Source of the DNA: an uncultured Caryophanales bacterium
GTDB taxonomy: Bacteria > Bacillota_I > Bacilli_A > RF39 > UBA660
Assembly (NCBI GenBank): GCA_946412015.1
Contig: CAMKGA010000023.1
Location: 1-32,475, forward strand
Length of the DNA: 32,475 nucleotides
Direction: 5' to 3'
The notes under the pieces are model-generated. The model did not search any database. It saw nothing but the letters and a program-made list of their open reading frames with translations, and was not told the DNA's origin. The position numbers were made by a program, and so were the translations under genes. How positions within the stretch are numbered: the stretch's first letter is position 1; each line of letters opens with the position of its first letter. This document shows, one piece after another, positions 15,726 through 24,011 of the stretch.

Positions 15726-16229
15726 TTAAACATTAGCTGATGATGGAACTGAATTAAAAATATCATTTTTTTCAGGATCATCATTCTTCTCAGGTATATT
15801 ATTACTTGCCACATTTATTTGATCTGGTTGATTTAAATCACTGTTAACAACTGAATCATCATCAAATGTTATTGTTGATGACGAAGAAGCATTATTTAAT
15901 GGTTGATTAATTTCCTGTCCAACACTTTCAACACTATTATTTGATTTAAATTCTTTATCTACAAGTTGCTTTAATTTTTCAGAGAAACCCTTTTGTTCAT
16001 CATCAACATATCCCATATAGAAAACTTGAGATATTTGATTGTGATCAAATAGTAAATTTTTATCTGACGATATTACACCTTCAGGATACAGACAACCTAT
16101 ATAATCGTATACCTTATTACCTGTTTCTTTTCCAACAGCAACATATCCTGTAATCATTACCCTCTTTTTTCCACCACTTAAAAGCACTACTGAACCAACC
16201 GGTAGAAATTTATCAAAACTATTATTCAT
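15726..16229 (-). CDS. DUF4176 family protein of the T7SS locus
   Basis: A 167-residue protein. Residues about 8-85 match DUF4176: FLPVGSVVLLSGGKKRVMITGY, then DYIGCLYPEGV and FDHNQISQVFYMGY, followed by a helix (GFSEKLKQLVDKEF). This domain is frequent beside type VII secretion genes and LXG/WXG effectors in Bacillota; its role is not established. The C-terminal half (about 90-167) is a disordered Asn/Ser/Asp-rich tail, like the tail of its upstream neighbour. It starts 12 bases after that gene with a GGAGAG site and is the last gene of the T7SS group. Beyond it lies the ISLre2 remnant. Confidence 0.85.
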   Translation of the reverse strand: MNNSFDKFLPVGSVVLLSGGKKRVMITGYVAVGKETGNKVYDYIGCLYPEGVISSDKNLLFDHNQISQVFYMGYVDDEQKGFSEKLKQLVDKEFKSNNSVESVGQEINQPLNNASSSSTITFDDDSVVNSDLNQPDQINVASNNIPEKNDDPEKNDIFNSVPSSANV

Positions 16230-16241
16230 ATTCTCTCCTTA

Positions 16242-17675
16242 CTATACATCCACTTTATTATTGACATCCAACGAATCTGAATTTTTTAAATTATCAATTG
16301 TTGATTTTATTCCTGCTGCACTTACTTGATTTACATCTAGGGAATTTGTTTTTTGAAAATTATCAATTGTTGATTTTATTCCTGCTGCACTTACTTGATT
16401 TACATCTAGGGAATTTGTTTTTTGAAAATTATCAATTGTTGATTCTATTCCTGCTGCACTTACTTGATTTACATCTAGGGAATTTGTTTTTTGAAAATTA
16501 TCAATTGTTGATTCTATTCCTGCTGTGCTTACTTGATTTACATCTAGGGAATTTGTTTTTTGAAAACTATCAATTGTTGATTCTATTCCTGCTGCGCTTA
16601 CTTGATTTACATCTAGGGAATTTGTTTTTTGAAAATTATCAATTGTTGGATTTATCTTTGAAGCATTCTTATTGCTAGTGCTAAATTCTGTTTTCATATT
16701 TTGAAAATTTATTGTTGATGCATCATTATTATTTGAGTGCTGAACATTATTTTGTACATTAACAAAATTTTTTTCAAAATCTAACGAATTATCATTATGC
16801 TTTGAAGCATAATATTTATTTTTATCACTATCATCATAATCATTACTTATATTAATCCCCGTTTGCTCATACGTTTTTGTATTTTCTTTGTCAAAAATTA
16901 AATCAGTATAATTATCATCTGTCACTATTTTTTCTATTTCATTATCTGATTCTTTCACTTTTTCTACATCTGGATTTATCAAATTATTATCTATATCAAT
17001 GTCTGTTTGTTTATATTCTTTTGAATTAACACTATCAACATTTTCAATATTAATTTTATCTAAATTAGGTGAAAATAATTGATAATGATGGGATAATCTA
17101 TTTTTTTCAATAGAAACAGTTTTTATATTTCTAAAATTATAATAAAAATCATTTAGACTATTAATTATTCTCGAGTTAACAAAAGCTATCTTACTATTAA
17201 ATCTTACAACATCATTACAATATGGAAATGTTGTGCCAGTAATACTATCTATTAATTTTTTATATGGATAATCACTTGGAACAATACAAGAAGGCATTTC
17301 TCTATTAATCCAATCCAATCTTTTAATAACACTATTAAGAGCTTCTATTGCTTTGTTTGCATAATCTGTATCATAAATAATTTTTGTAACATAATTATAA
17401 TCAAAATTATTAATTATAGTTGACCTTACATCATTATAAAATGTATTAATGAATGATGCATATTTTTTTAATGATTTAATTTGTTCATAAATATCATATT
17501 TCATTTTTTTTACACAATTTACAAATACTTCTTGATTTTTATCATGCCAACAATAATCCGTTTTTTGCAGATTGTAGCAAGATTCATTTATACATTTTTC
17601 ATAATTTTGAATATAAAATGCTAAGTCCCCAGTTTTTGAATTAACACTATTATAATCTATATACAGTTTTGCCAT
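16242..17675 (-). CDS. WXG100-like T7SS substrate candidate with a repetitive C-terminus
   Basis: A 477-residue protein. The N-terminus (1-100) is a helical hairpin with W43-H-D45 at the turn, exactly where the neighbouring WXG protein has W43-V-G45, so it looks like a divergent WXG100/ESX domain. A second helical stretch (about 100-190) follows, then a low-complexity Asp/Asn/Ser region, and finally a 23-residue unit (STIDNFQKTNSLDVNQVSAA plus GIK/GIE) repeated five times in near-identical form with flanking partial copies. Cys residues occur in the N-terminal part (C28, C33, C42). It is probably exported by the T7SS; the tail could be a spacer or surface stalk. It starts 8 bases after the 75-residue gene. 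Export is inferred from domain and position. Confidence 0.78.
   Translation of the reverse strand: MAKLYIDYNSVNSKTGDLAFYIQNYEKCINESCYNLQKTDYCWHDKNQEVFVNCVKKMKYDIYEQIKSLKKYASFINTFYNDVRSTIINNFDYNYVTKIIYDTDYANKAIEALNSVIKRLDWINREMPSCIVPSDYPYKKLIDSITGTTFPYCNDVVRFNSKIAFVNSRIINSLNDFYYNFRNIKTVSIEKNRLSHHYQLFSPNLDKINIENVDSVNSKEYKQTDIDIDNNLINPDVEKVKESDNEIEKIVTDDNYTDLIFDKENTKTYEQTGINISNDYDDSDKNKYYASKHNDNSLDFEKNFVNVQNNVQHSNNNDASTINFQNMKTEFSTSNKNASKINPTIDNFQKTNSLDVNQVSAAGIESTIDSFQKTNSLDVNQVSTAGIESTIDNFQKTNSLDVNQVSAAGIESTIDNFQKTNSLDVNQVSAAGIKSTIDNFQKTNSLDVNQVSAAGIKSTIDNLKNSDSLDVNNKVDV
16291..16635 (-). repeat. Five tandem 69-bp coding repeats
   Basis: The unit beginning TTATCAATTGTTGA recurs at 16291, 16360, 16429, 16498 and 16567, with the next partial unit at 16636, an exact 69-base period (23 codons). 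Copies differ at only a few bases, for example Lys/Glu alternation after GI and Ala/Thr in SAAG/STAG. Near-identity at DNA level points to recent expansion by recombination or slippage. Confidence 0.95.
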
Positions 17676-17683
17676 TGTTCCTC

Positions 17684-17911
17684 CTAAATATTCTTTCTTA
17701 TTTCAGGTATTATTATATTTTTTATATTATTACGATTACTGTTTATTATTTCTCTACCTCTATCAATATCATATAAAAAAGCAGTAGAATTGTTTATATT
17801 AAAACCTTTAGATAAATATTTTTGAGCATCATCTAAATCATGCAAACATTTCATTAGTTCATCATCAAATTTTTCAATTTTTTTTAATAAATCATAATAC
17901 ATTTGGCTCAT
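17684..17911 (-). CDS. Small helical protein of the T7SS locus, 75 residues
   Basis: Family not recognised. The protein is soluble and predicted mostly helical: MSQMYYDLLKKIEKFDDELMKCLHDLDDAQKYL, a short turn (GFNINNSTAF), then a second helix (DIDRGREIINSNRNNIKNIIIPEIR). Two helices with a turn recall small T7SS accessory or chaperone-like proteins that pair with WXG/LXG substrates, but no WXG motif is present. It starts downstream of a very strong hairpin (17922-17969) with AGGAG as ribosome site and is followed 8 bases later by the repeat-tailed WXG-like gene, its most likely partner. Confidence 0.7.
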   Translation of the reverse strand: MSQMYYDLLKKIEKFDDELMKCLHDLDDAQKYLSKGFNINNSTAFLYDIDRGREIINSNRNNIKNIIIPEIRKNI

Positions 17912-17921
17912 TTTTATTCTC

Positions 17922-17969
17922 CTATTCTTAAATAATTGTTGATAAATATCAACAATTATTTAAGAATAG
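17922..17969 (-). promoter_or_regulatory. Perfect 22-bp hairpin between two T7SS genes
   Basis: Bases 17922-17943 and 17948-17969 are exact reverse complements with a 4-base loop (AAAT on the plus strand). On the minus strand it starts 12 bases past the stop of the double-WXG gene and ends at the AGGAG of the next gene. It lacks a T run, so it is more likely an mRNA-stabilising or processing hairpin, or a partial terminator, protecting the abundant upstream message. Confidence 0.8.
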
Positions 17970-17981
17970 TAAAACACTTTA

Positions 17982-18707
17982 CTATTCTCCAAAGCCTTCC
18001 CATTGATTTCCACCAGTATCGATAGTTGGTGCGTTCTCTCCAACTGCTGTTTGAACAGCTTGACTTTGTTTTTCGTATGCAGCTATTAATTCTTTCATTG
18101 AATCGCCTAAATCTCTATAACAAGTAGTTACAAGTGCAAATGAATGTCCCATTTCTTCAATATATTTCTTTACTGCTGCTGATTGTTCAGCTCCAATAAA
18201 TGCTGTTGATGCATCCATTTCATCAAATAGATTTTTTGTATTATTATATACATTTGTAATATAATCTTTAATTGATGTTAATATTTTGTCAGCAGAACCA
18301 ACTCCACTTTGTAATCCCAAATCCATATCTTCTGAGAAAGTAACTTGTTTTAAAGCAACTTCTGGATCTCCTACTTCAATTGCTTCATATTTTACTGCTG
18401 CAGCTCCTTCTGTAACAGTAGCTCCATCTAATAAATTACTAGCTTGAAATTTTACCCAAGATTCTCCAGTTGACTGTAAATTTTGCATAAAAATATTGCA
18501 ATTTTTTTGAATACTTTGCCATAATTCAACAACTCTTTCAACTAATTTCTGCTCAAATGATTGCTCATCTGCACCTACCCACTCAGTTTGAAGAACATTT
18601 TGAACTTCAGGCCATCCACTTTGCATTGCATTTCTAATATCTGTACAATTACTTCCTATTTTTGTAATTAGTTCATTAATTTTTTTTACATTATATCCTA
18701 ATTCCAT
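17982..18707 (-). CDS. Double helical-hairpin WXG100 protein, likely T7SS substrate
   Basis: A 241-residue protein made of two WXG100-like hairpins joined by a short linker. The first (1-95) has the motif at W43-V-G45 (QTEWVGADEQSFEQKL) with long flanking helices. The second (about 130-225) has the same layout with FIGAEQSAAVKKYIEEMG in place of the turn. Ordinary WXG100 proteins are about 100 residues and pair as dimers; this gene appears to encode a covalent pair. The tail is flexible and ends GGNQWEGFGE. Such proteins are exported through EssC, which lies two genes upstream. The ATG follows GGGAGGAAAT, a strong ribosome site, consistent with high expression, and the message is followed by the 22-bp hairpin. 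Confidence 0.87.
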   Translation of the reverse strand: MELGYNVKKINELITKIGSNCTDIRNAMQSGWPEVQNVLQTEWVGADEQSFEQKLVERVVELWQSIQKNCNIFMQNLQSTGESWVKFQASNLLDGATVTEGAAAVKYEAIEVGDPEVALKQVTFSEDMDLGLQSGVGSADKILTSIKDYITNVYNNTKNLFDEMDASTAFIGAEQSAAVKKYIEEMGHSFALVTTCYRDLGDSMKELIAAYEKQSQAVQTAVGENAPTIDTGGNQWEGFGE

Positions 18708-18736
18708 TTTAATTTCCTCCCATCAATAATAATGTA

Positions 18737-19039
18737 CTAATTGTTTGGTATAACACTTTTGATAGAATTTGAAATTTGTTCAGACTGTCTTTTATACCCT
18801 GTATATACACTAGATAAAATTTGATTATATTCTCTAAAATTATCTCGCACATTATTTAATTGGTCAATAGTCTGATTAATTTGTTTTTTTATAAACATAG
18901 TACTTTCGTTAGAACCCGCTAAATCACTTATTTCACTAAAACTAGATATTAAGTTATTTATAGTTCTATTTAAATTATCAAAATTAATAGAATCCTGATT
19001 ATAAATACTTTGATATTCTTCAACGACTATCCCATTCAT
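18737..19039 (-). CDS. WXG100-like small helical protein without the WXG motif
   Basis: A 100-residue protein, exactly WXG100 size, predicted as two helices (about 8-38 and 46-95) with a turn at L40-A-G42, where the canonical Trp is replaced by Leu. It has no signal peptide and is rich in Asn, Ser and Ile. It is the first gene after essC, with GGAGG before the ATG and its own likely promoter at the essC stop. It is probably a secretion partner or chaperone for one of the larger WXG-like proteins downstream. Assignment rests on size, predicted fold and context. Confidence 0.72.
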   Translation of the reverse strand: MNGIVVEEYQSIYNQDSINFDNLNRTINNLISSFSEISDLAGSNESTMFIKKQINQTIDQLNNVRDNFREYNQILSSVYTGYKRQSEQISNSIKSVIPNN

Positions 19040-19056
19040 ATTATACCTCCACTATT

Positions 19057-19085
19057 TTTATAACATATTTTTCATATTTTTTCAA
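19057..19085 (-). promoter_or_regulatory. Internal promoter for the WXG substrate genes
   Basis: On the minus strand TTGAAA (plus-strand 19080-19085), 17 bases and TATAAA (19057-19062, preceded by TGT, an extended -10). The -35 box overlaps the essC stop codon. It would allow the small secreted proteins to be made at higher levels than EssC. Confidence 0.6.
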
Positions 19086-22000
19086 CCTTTTGTTATTTTA
19101 TTTACTAATTTAATTAAATTTGGAACTCCATTTTTAGATATCCAAGCATATTCATTTGAAATTTTTGCTGCATATTTTTTATCGTAATTGCTTAATTTAA
19201 TAACTGATTGATCTTGCAATCCTGATCCAATCCATATTCCATTTGTATTTTGTACAAAATTTGAATACCATGACTCAAAATTAATCTTTTTAAACTTAAA
19301 TGCACTATCAATCATTATACAAATTATATTTGTATTATTTTTTATTGTATCTATAATTTTATTAATCATTTTTGAATTAACAGAAGAATTAAATTTTTCA
19401 ACGCCTATTATATAAATCACTAAATAATATGCAGTTCCCTTAATTTTTTCATCATAATACTTCACTATCTCTTCTCCAAATTTTTCAAATTCGCTATTAC
19501 AATATGAATTTGCTAAAGCCTTGTTTTCAATAAATAGTGACTCTAAATCTAAAACAATAGAAATGCAATTACCAAACCTATGTAATATCTTCATTGTGTT
19601 TTTAACAAATTCAAAGCAATTTTCAATTTCATTGGAAGATATAATAACAGATTTATCTTTAATAAAATTGTAGTTGTATGTACTAATCGTTTCCTTAGAA
19701 ATACCAATTGGAAAAGAACTCAATCCCGAATTATCTTCTTCTATCATTTCATATATAACTTCATCAGGTACAACAGGAATAACTTTTGCCTTTTCATTAA
19801 TTGCACTTAACTTTTCTCCCTCTGCTTTAATAAATTCAATTATTTTATCATCTTCACATATTCTTGCAGTTTGAAATTCATATGCCTGTTCTTTTTTAAA
19901 CAATCCTCTACCTGGATAATCTGCTGGATATACATTTCCAATTTTGCCTAAAACATCAAAGTATTGATCTTTATTATTCATATCTAGTGCAAAAGTATTA
20001 GGATAATTTTTTAATAATCTACTTCCTAAACCTGCAAGTCCACCTGCTGTCATTACAAAGTTAATTCCATATCTACCACCTTCACGTGATAAAAACATTA
20101 ACATTTCATCATATCCAGAATATATTTCTTTATATGTCTCTACATTATTAATAATAGTACATATTCTTGGCAATATATTTCCACTTAACTTACAATAGCT
20201 TTCATATTCACCATTATAATCAGCAAATTTTTTCTTTCGATCAATTAATTCTTCATTAATCATTTTAAACAATTTATCTACTTTATCTGGTTCAGATTGA
20301 AATACAACATCACCTACGTGTGGTAATTTTGAAAAAATTCTAAATGATTCTGAACCAAAATCAAGAATATAAAAATTAATTTGCTTTGATGAATAATTAT
20401 GACAAACAGAATAAATTAATGTTCTTAAAAACATTTCTTTATTAGCTCCTGCTAACCCATATACCATTGTATTTGAGTCTTGATCAAATGGAATGGTAAG
20501 AATCCCTTGCTTTTGATTTGAAGGATCATCATATTCACCTATAACAGCAGTTACTTGTTCTGATGAAAAATTGTATTTTTTCACTATATCTTCTATATAT
20601 ATATCTGCTGGAATAGCATCCAACCATAAATTTTCGGCTCTAACATTTAGTTTTTCAGCAACTTTTGTAACATATTTAAGTATATTTGATAATTCATCCC
20701 CCAAATCTTCATTTTTTTGAAATTGAACCTCATCATCAATAGTTTTTATAACATTTCCAATGTTATCTATAAATTGAATGGACTTATCAATCTCCTTTTT
20801 TACTATTTCTGAAGGAACATAGTTTCCACCACAATATCCTGATTGTCCAAGAACAAAGATTTCATTTTGACCTACTTGTAAATAAAATCTTCCAGCTTGT
20901 TTAATACTAGCAGCATCCGGACACTTAATAATTTCAGAACTATCTCCAGGAGAGGCAACTTTTAAACAAACTCTAAATTTAGTATTTGACCAAATTTGAT
21001 CATTTACTACTCCACTTGGCTTTTGTGTAGCCAAAATTAAATGAACCCCCAAACTACGCCCAATACGAGCCGCAGATATTAAATTATCCATAAAGTCAGG
21101 TTGTTGTTGCTTTAACTCTGCAAATTCATCACAAACTATAAATAAATGTGGCATCGGTTCTTTTATTTTTCCTTCTCTAAAAAATTTCTGGTATTTATAT
21201 ATATCAATTGTACTTTCGCCTAAATAATCACGAGCTTCATTAAATTTTGCTTGCCTTCTTGTTAATTCCGATTGAATACTAACAAGAGTTCTATTCATTT
21301 CATTTTTATCTAGGTTAGTTATAGTTCCCGCTAAATGAGGTAATCTAAAATTATTTTTTTTGTTTTCAAAAGCCCCTGCAAGTCCACCACCTTTATAATC
21401 TATTAATATAAACGCAACTTCATTTGGACTATAATTTACAACCATAGAAAGAATATATGTAATTATGAATTCTGACTTACCCGAACCAGTAGTTCCAGCA
21501 ATAAGTCCATGTGGGCCATGATACTTTTCATGAAGGTCAAGATAAATTACATTTTCTTGTTTATCTAATCCTAATGGTGCTCTTAAACTTTTAGTTGGAT
21601 CATTCAGTTTCCAACGATTCATTATATTTAAATGTTCTATTTTTCCAACTTTATACATTTCAAGGAATCCTAATCTATCTGGTATGTGCCCTTCTACTTC
21701 GTTTTCTATTTCAATAGGCATGTTTGCAAATTTAAAAACACAATCTTCATAACTTATTTCTTTTTCTAAATCTGCGTTAAACTCAATAACACCCTCAAAA
21801 TTTTCATTATTATAAAATTGACCTTTTGTATTATCCAATTGTATATAGCTTGAGCATTGATCTGGCAAATGAACCATTTTATTATCTAAGATAAATAGGC
21901 TAAATCCATAATAATAATCATTATCTATCAATTTTTTAAAGAAATCTAAATCTCTTACTTTTTTAAAGCAATCAGTAATTATTAAATATGTTTGATCAAA

Positions 22001-23659
22001 CATATCCATATTAACAGAATCACTTTGTCCAAAAGCTTCCATATTGTAGGAAAGAATTCTATCTAAATAATAACTTAATTCTTTATAATCTTCTATATTA
22101 TTTGCAAAAAATCTCACGCTTTTATCATCAGAGAACAAATGTGGAGCCATTTTTAAAAATTTCCATTGATATTCCTGTTCTTCATCTGTAAATATTACTA
22201 TTTTTAAATCATCATAACTATGAAACGCTAAAATTTGAATTAATAACCTGCGCATATACTCGCCATTATTTTGTTCTTCTCCAATTAAGCCGCTCAAATA
22301 GTTTTCAATAAATGAGAATTCAAATGGGACATTTTCAAGTAATTTAGGCTCTGAGCCTAATTTTTCAACTTCCTGTCTTAAATTATCTTCATCCATTGTA
22401 AAATGTTTCTCAGGATAATGAACGTTAATTTCCATCGGATATGTTCCCTTACCCAAATTTATTTTTAAATAATCTGGATCCTTTATTCTCCTTTGCCACA
22501 ATGATATATCTTTTAATGCAATTAATTTGATAACTTCTTCTAAAGGAGGACAATTATCCATCAATATTTTCATTTGCTCTTTTCTTATATCATTAATTTC
22601 CTGCCTTTTTTCATTTATATATTCACTATATTTTTCCTGTCTTTCCTTTTCGTTTTTCTTCTTTTGACTTTTTTGATATTTACGAGCAACCGTTGGCCAT
22701 AATAAGCTACTTAGCATCATAGTTCCACTCATTACTAATGATGGTGCTGCAGTAGCCCAAGATGACCTACCACTAAGAACACCACTCATAGATGTATAAA
22801 CAGTTATTGCTGATGTCATCGACATTGTAATCATAGGGCCTAAAGTTAATAGTGCTGGTCCTTCTTTATCTGAATTTTTAGACGGTGGAGAATCAATTTG
22901 AACGTCAACATTTTTTACTTGCTTTACAAATCTCGGAATTTTATAGAAATACTCATTCTCATCATAAAGTGGATACTCATTTTCATCTTTAGAATCTTCG
23001 TAAGCTGTATTAATTGGAGGAGAAATAGTCGTAGAGATTAGTGATACATTTATACTAATATTATCTAAATTGTTAACCCCTAAATATGCAAGCACGTTTT
23101 TATGAACATCCTGTATTACACAAAATATTATTTTTAATCCTAATATAAAAACAACATCCCCATTTTTTATTTCTCTATATTTACCAACTCTTGCATTATT
23201 TACATAAATACCTTCTTTAGAATTATTATTTATTACAAATACTTTATCATTTACTTTCTTTATAATACAATTTTCTTTTTCTATAAATGGATAATTTATT
23301 ACAGCTGTATCACCACTTCCAATAATAATGCCTTCATCCAACTTTGAACCAATTTCATAATAATTATAATTAGTAATAACCTTACTACAATATATATAAA
23401 ACATATTATTATCTACTTCATTTTTTATCAAATAAAACTTATTTTCTTCTAAATATACAAATTGTTTAGCTATGTCATTTTCAATATAATAAACATTCCT
23501 ATTACTTACTATTCGCCATTTTCCATTATCAGCCTCAATAGAAATTAAATTTCTCTCTATACCATTCGCATCTGTCTCCGTAACCCAATAATTTCCTTCA
23601 AATTCATTATTAAGAATTATATTTTGAATTTTCTTTTCTTTAATTACTGAAACACGCAT
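19082..23659 (-). CDS. essC: Type VII secretion ATPase EssC
   Basis: A 1525-residue membrane ATPase, the motor and substrate receptor of the Firmicutes T7SS (essC/yukBA type; usual length about 1450-1520). Order: two N-terminal FHA-like domains (about 1-90 and 95-185; second with GIYVNNARVGKYREIKNGD), two membrane helices (about 268-325), a linker, then three FtsK/SpoIIIE ATPase modules. The first has an intact Walker A (GTTGSGKSE, near 720) and Walker B (FIVCDEFAEL, near 843). The second (near 1069, YGLAGANKEM) keeps only part of the loop. The third (near 1318) is strongly degenerate. It recognises exported WXG partners and moves them across the membrane. It follows esaB by 18 bases in one operon. 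Confidence 0.97.
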   Translation of the reverse strand: MRVSVIKEKKIQNIILNNEFEGNYWVTETDANGIERNLISIEADNGKWRIVSNRNVYYIENDIAKQFVYLEENKFYLIKNEVDNNMFYIYCSKVITNYNYYEIGSKLDEGIIIGSGDTAVINYPFIEKENCIIKKVNDKVFVINNNSKEGIYVNNARVGKYREIKNGDVVFILGLKIIFCVIQDVHKNVLAYLGVNNLDNISINVSLISTTISPPINTAYEDSKDENEYPLYDENEYFYKIPRFVKQVKNVDVQIDSPPSKNSDKEGPALLTLGPMITMSMTSAITVYTSMSGVLSGRSSWATAAPSLVMSGTMMLSSLLWPTVARKYQKSQKKKNEKERQEKYSEYINEKRQEINDIRKEQMKILMDNCPPLEEVIKLIALKDISLWQRRIKDPDYLKINLGKGTYPMEINVHYPEKHFTMDEDNLRQEVEKLGSEPKLLENVPFEFSFIENYLSGLIGEEQNNGEYMRRLLIQILAFHSYDDLKIVIFTDEEQEYQWKFLKMAPHLFSDDKSVRFFANNIEDYKELSYYLDRILSYNMEAFGQSDSVNMDMFDQTYLIITDCFKKVRDLDFFKKLIDNDYYYGFSLFILDNKMVHLPDQCSSYIQLDNTKGQFYNNENFEGVIEFNADLEKEISYEDCVFKFANMPIEIENEVEGHIPDRLGFLEMYKVGKIEHLNIMNRWKLNDPTKSLRAPLGLDKQENVIYLDLHEKYHGPHGLIAGTTGSGKSEFIITYILSMVVNYSPNEVAFILIDYKGGGLAGAFENKKNNFRLPHLAGTITNLDKNEMNRTLVSIQSELTRRQAKFNEARDYLGESTIDIYKYQKFFREGKIKEPMPHLFIVCDEFAELKQQQPDFMDNLISAARIGRSLGVHLILATQKPSGVVNDQIWSNTKFRVCLKVASPGDSSEIIKCPDAASIKQAGRFYLQVGQNEIFVLGQSGYCGGNYVPSEIVKKEIDKSIQFIDNIGNVIKTIDDEVQFQKNEDLGDELSNILKYVTKVAEKLNVRAENLWLDAIPADIYIEDIVKKYNFSSEQVTAVIGEYDDPSNQKQGILTIPFDQDSNTMVYGLAGANKEMFLRTLIYSVCHNYSSKQINFYILDFGSESFRIFSKLPHVGDVVFQSEPDKVDKLFKMINEELIDRKKKFADYNGEYESYCKLSGNILPRICTIINNVETYKEIYSGYDEMLMFLSREGGRYGINFVMTAGGLAGLGSRLLKNYPNTFALDMNNKDQYFDVLGKIGNVYPADYPGRGLFKKEQAYEFQTARICEDDKIIEFIKAEGEKLSAINEKAKVIPVVPDEVIYEMIEEDNSGLSSFPIGISKETISTYNYNFIKDKSVIISSNEIENCFEFVKNTMKILHRFGNCISIVLDLESLFIENKALANSYCNSEFEKFGEEIVKYYDEKIKGTAYYLVIYIIGVEKFNSSVNSKMINKIIDTIKNNTNIICIMIDSAFKFKKINFESWYSNFVQNTNGIWIGSGLQDQSVIKLSNYDKKYAAKISNEYAWISKNGVPNLIKLVNKITKG

Positions 23660-23677
23660 ATAATCACCCGCTTTATC

Positions 23678-23935
23678 CTATATTATTATAATTTTAGTAC
23701 CGTTTTTTATTTCTGTATCCTTAAGCAACATATTATTATCATATTCAACTGCCGTATTTCTATCAATCAACCTTACACTTTCAAATGGTCTATCATAAAG
23801 CTTATCAGTTAAATCTGAAATAGCATTTAAAATAAATTTTTTTATAGTACCAATTTTTCTGCAATTTGGAACATATACATCAAATTCCATCTCAGCAGTT
23901 GGAATAATAACTGTAATTAAAAATTTATTATTCAT
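23678..23935 (-). CDS. esaB: EsaB/YukD ubiquitin-like T7SS protein
   Basis: An 85-residue protein with the YukD/EsaB beta-grasp pattern: a first strand (FLITVIIPTAEMEFDVYVP), a helix (IGTIKKFILNAISDL), then VRLIDRNTAVEYDNNMLL and the closing strand NGTKIIII. It lacks the C-terminal Gly-Gly of ubiquitin, as usual for this family. EsaB is a cytoplasmic component or regulator of the secretion system and contacts EssC in relatives. It is the first gene of the T7SS operon, with its own promoter, and is separated from essC by 18 bases. Confidence 0.9.
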   Translation of the reverse strand: MNNKFLITVIIPTAEMEFDVYVPNCRKIGTIKKFILNAISDLTDKLYDRPFESVRLIDRNTAVEYDNNMLLKDTEIKNGTKIIII

Positions 23936-23958
23936 AGTAACACCCTATCCTATTTTAT

Positions 23959-23987
23959 ATATTATCAAAAAAGATAAAATATTGCAA
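23959..23987 (-). promoter_or_regulatory. Promoter of the T7SS operon
   Basis: On the minus strand TTGCAA (23982-23987), a 17-base spacer and TAATAT (23959-23964), 24 bases upstream of the esaB ATG. It follows directly after the engB terminator, so the T7SS operon is an independent transcription unit. Confidence 0.6.
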
Positions 23988-24011
23988 TAAAAAAACTATG
24001 AGTTACATAGT
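23988..24011 (-). terminator. Terminator of engB
   Basis: ACTATG/CATAGT (plus-strand 23995-24000 and 24006-24011) form a 6-bp stem around the engB stop codon, followed on the minus strand by seven T. It separates the gpmI-engB operon from the T7SS genes. Confidence 0.65.

Noticed and set aside
16291-16635. Possible CRISPR array
   Set aside because: Units are contiguous 69-bp coding repeats without distinct spacers.
16298-16678. Leu-rich repetitive open frame on the plus strand
   Set aside because: It is the antisense of the 69-bp coding repeats; the minus-strand frame has the WXG-like domain, ribosome site and operon context.
17922-17969. Rho-independent terminator
   Set aside because: The stem is strong but no T run follows on either strand; kept as a regulatory or stabilising hairpin instead.
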